Shown here: one piece after another, positions 63,877 to 64,000 of the stretch | Position numbering within the stretch: position 1 is the stretch's first letter | Layout: the number at the start of each line of letters is the position of its first letter | DNA from: Methylocella sp. | Lineage (GTDB): Bacteria > Pseudomonadota > Alphaproteobacteria > Rhizobiales > Beijerinckiaceae | DNA: 64,000 nt | Assembly (NCBI GenBank): GCA_037200525.1 | Contig: JBBCGG010000001.1 | Coordinates: 521,526-585,525 of the forward strand | Direction of reading: 5' to 3' | Position numbers and translations under genes: made by a program | Notes under the pieces: model-generated | Seen by the model: only the letters and a program-made list of their open reading frames with translations | What the model was told of the DNA's origin: nothing | The model's database searches: none

Positions 63877-64000
63877 GTGCGATCACTGTCGGAGGACAGC
63901 GCGACTTCAGATTGGCGATCAACGGGGCGCACAGCTCAGGGCGCCCGCCACAGCAGTCCTTGACCAGAAAGAGCATCACGTCGCGGAGACCGGCGAGATT
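63869..64000 (-). CDS. arsR: ArsR-family arsenic repressor, C-terminal end (partial)
   Basis: Only the last 43 codons are present. They read NLAGLRDVMLFLVKDCCGGR, then PELCAPLIANLKSRCPPTVI. The CCGGRPELC segment is typical of the C-terminal tail of ArsR proteins in alphaproteobacterial ars operons, where the cysteines bind arsenite. The stop overlaps the aqpS start by 8 bp. The DNA-binding domain lies beyond base 64000. Identification is from the tail and the operon context. Confidence 0.8.
   Translation of the reverse strand, partial: NLAGLRDVMLFLVKDCCGGRPELCAPLIANLKSRCPPTVIAHE

Noticed and set aside
1-64000. tRNA, rRNA or CRISPR features
   Set aside because: No cloverleaf with a TTCGAATC-type arm, no rRNA sequence and no regular repeat-spacer series was seen by eye; a covariance scan would be decisive for tRNA.

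Overview
The window looks like chromosomal DNA of an alphaproteobacterium of the order Hyphomicrobiales (Rhizobiales), probably near the Beijerinckiaceae/Methylocystaceae. The signs are high GC with GC-rich codons, frequent GTG and TTG starts, the dnaQ-coaE-aroE-maf-ppsR / hemE-hemJ-rho arrangement, PetR/PetP-like and Irr-type regulatory elements, a DUF2628 gene inside the his operon, and a periplasmic PQQ alcohol dehydrogenase. Genus is not assigned. No rRNA, tRNA or CRISPR array was found by eye.

Left part (1-24.7 kb): the 5' end of secA reads out of the window. It is followed by a periplasmic PPIase, argJ, mutT, ftsEX, an EnvZ/OmpR-type pair with a MarR (PetP-like) regulator, ilvE, a TMEM175-type channel, a decayed cupin gene, an L,D-transpeptidase, an NtrC-type activator, an M3 oligopeptidase, trpS and an ankyrin protein. 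Next come a di-haem cytochrome c with a PQQ dehydrogenase that carries the extra Asp of lanthanide-dependent enzymes, then hslU/hslV, and a YeiH-type sulfate exporter followed by a 51-residue membrane protein.

Middle part (24.9-35.9 kb): a compact his operon (hisB-DUF2628-hisH-hisA-hisF-hisE) running into coaA, then glcEF without glcD, then the minus-strand run ppsR-maf-aroE-coaE-dnaQ.

Origin region (35.9-50 kb): the gap between ppsR and hemE holds DnaA-box-like sites, a CtrA-like motif and an AT-rich inverted repeat, and transcription diverges from it. It is the likely chromosomal origin. hemE-hemJ-rho follow; rho has a short Cys-rich upstream ORF. An intact IS5/IS427-type element sits just after rho. 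The usual rho-neighbour block mnmE-mnmG-rsmG-parA-parB is present about 4-10 kb further on but inverted, with two parS sites inside it. This suggests an IS-associated inversion.

Right part (50-64 kb): a DUF255 thioredoxin-like protein, bacterioferritin with an Irr-box-like site upstream, a broken EAL-domain gene, two NAD(P)-dependent dehydrogenases, and an 820-bp gap holding a candidate small RNA with a near-ideal terminator. After these come an MFS transporter, modABC, chrA, and an arsenic operon arsR-aqpS-arsC-arsH that uses an aquaglyceroporin in place of an arsenite pump.

Most of the window is core genome. The points most worth following are the origin/parS/inversion geometry, the lanthanide-type PQQ dehydrogenase, the candidate sRNA, the rho leader ORF, and the dispersed intergenic repeat.
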